Assembly (NCBI RefSeq): GCF_963666525.1
Contig: NZ_OY762905.1
Coordinates: 2,090,001 to 2,154,000, forward strand
DNA length: 64,000 nucleotides
Reading direction: 5' to 3'
Origin: an uncultured Cohaesibacter sp.
GTDB taxonomy: Bacteria > Pseudomonadota > Alphaproteobacteria > Rhizobiales > Cohaesibacteraceae
Shown: positions 63,467 through 64,000 of the stretch, piece after piece
How positions within the stretch are numbered: position 1 is the stretch's first letter
Layout: every line of letters starts with the position of its first letter
Program-made: the position numbers and the translations under genes
Notes under the pieces: generated by a model
Told to the model about the DNA's origin: nothing
Databases searched by the model: none
The model's input: only the letters and a program-made list of their open reading frames with translations

Positions 63467-64000
63467 ATGGATTATTCCATTCTGATTGCCATTTCTGTCG
63501 GAATCTTCTTCGTGATCGGCGTGAGTGAACCGCTGGCCAACCGCTTGCGGCTGCCCTATTCGGTCATCCTTGCCGCGATGGGCATTGCAATCGGGGTCGG
63601 CGCAGCATTCCTGTGGCAGACGGATCTGACGGATGCGCTCAAGCGTCTTCCTGACGGTCCTGCTGCCGCTTCTGGTGTTTCAGGTGGCACTTAACATCGA
63701 TATCAGACGCATGCTGGACGACTGGGTTCCAATCCTGATTCTGGCGATCATCGCGGTCGTCGTGGCGATGCTGGCGGTTGGCATTTCCCTCAATTTCTTC
63801 GTCACCGACATTTCCCTTGCGGCCTGCCTGCTGATCGGCGCCATCGTCTCGACCACCGACCCGTCGGCGGTTGTCTCGATTTTCAAGGGCACCTCCTCGC
63901 CGCAACGGCTGGCCCGGATCGTGGAAGGCGAAAGCCTGCTCAACGATGCCGCCGCCATCGCCTTCTTCTCGCTGTTTCTGGCCTTTGTCACGCTCAACGA
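63467..64000 (+). pseudogene. CPA1-type Na+/H+ antiporter, frame-disrupted and cut by the window edge
   Basis: The first 57 or so codons (ATG 63467) encode a normal antiporter start, with two membrane helices ('VSEPLANRLRLPYSVILAAMGI'). At about 63,635-63,650 the family sequence switches frame by +1: the continuing part 'SSVFLTVLLPLLVFQVALNI' and later 'ACLLIGAIVSTTDPSAVVSIF' and 'IVEGESLLNDAAAIAFF' are encoded in the frame that opens at ATG 63633, while the original frame stops at 63694. The first part also seems to lack a few residues usually present before the third helix, consistent with a small deletion. A sequencing error, a real mutation or separate initiation at 63633 are all possible. 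The 3' end lies outside the window. Confidence 0.75.

Overview
The window is a 64 kb stretch of a marine- or soil-type alphaproteobacterial chromosome, most like the Hyphomicrobiales (Cohaesibacter-like is a guess from overall gene content, not a measurement). It is GC-rich and densely packed, with many 4-nt ATGA gene overlaps, a high density of transporters (oligopeptide ABC, TRAP, SSS, LIV-type ABC, polyamine-type ABC and two EamA permeases) and alphaproteobacterial regulator families. I found no rRNA, tRNA, CRISPR, prophage or intact insertion sequence.

Layout. 0-1.1 kb: end of an efflux-adaptor pair (HlyD-like plus a GAF-like protein running off the window). 1.4-3.5 kb: phosphate acetyltransferase with a clear terminator. 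4.5-11.5 kb: leftward oligopeptide ABC operon ending in an M14-type zinc carboxypeptidase-like protein. 12.5-18.4 kb: an AldB-like aldehyde dehydrogenase converging on a leftward signalling operon (LuxR-type response regulator, NosP-like FIST protein, NahK-like hybrid kinase). 18.8-19.7 kb: an EamA permease. 19.8-26.7 kb: four leftward genes for unrecognised exported proteins, including a 1648-residue modular protein with three cysteine-bracketed TPR-like repeats. 27.1-33.5 kb: homoserine dehydrogenase and SbcCD. 33.7-37.6 kb: a TRAP transporter operon with a GntR regulator. 38.2-41.4 kb: a second EamA permease and a sodium:solute symporter with a small membrane partner.

41.5-61.6 kb is an accessory nitrogen-compound region made of two modules that converge on one strong terminator. 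Module 1 pairs a leftward RpiR regulator, a glutamine-synthetase-fold gamma-glutamyl ligase and a class III aminotransferase with a divergent rightward operon (LIV-type ABC transporter with fused permease-ATPase, an N-formylglutamate-amidohydrolase-family enzyme and an isochorismatase-family hydrolase). Module 2 is a leftward operon (Tat-exported polyamine-type binding protein, Asp/Glu/hydantoin racemase, two permeases, ATPase, DUF917/thiohydantoin-desulfurase-family protein, hydantoinase-A-family protein) divergent from a LuxR-type regulator and an amidase. Together they look like import and hydrolysis of amide, hydantoin or amine compounds; the substrates are not evident from sequence.

61.9-64 kb: a tandem universal stress protein, an AT-rich 730-nt gap, and a CPA1-type Na+/H+ antiporter whose reading frame is broken near 63.64 kb.

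The two best candidates for undescribed biology are the exported-protein cluster at 19.8-26.7 kb and the twin nitrogen-compound modules at 41.5-61.6 kb.
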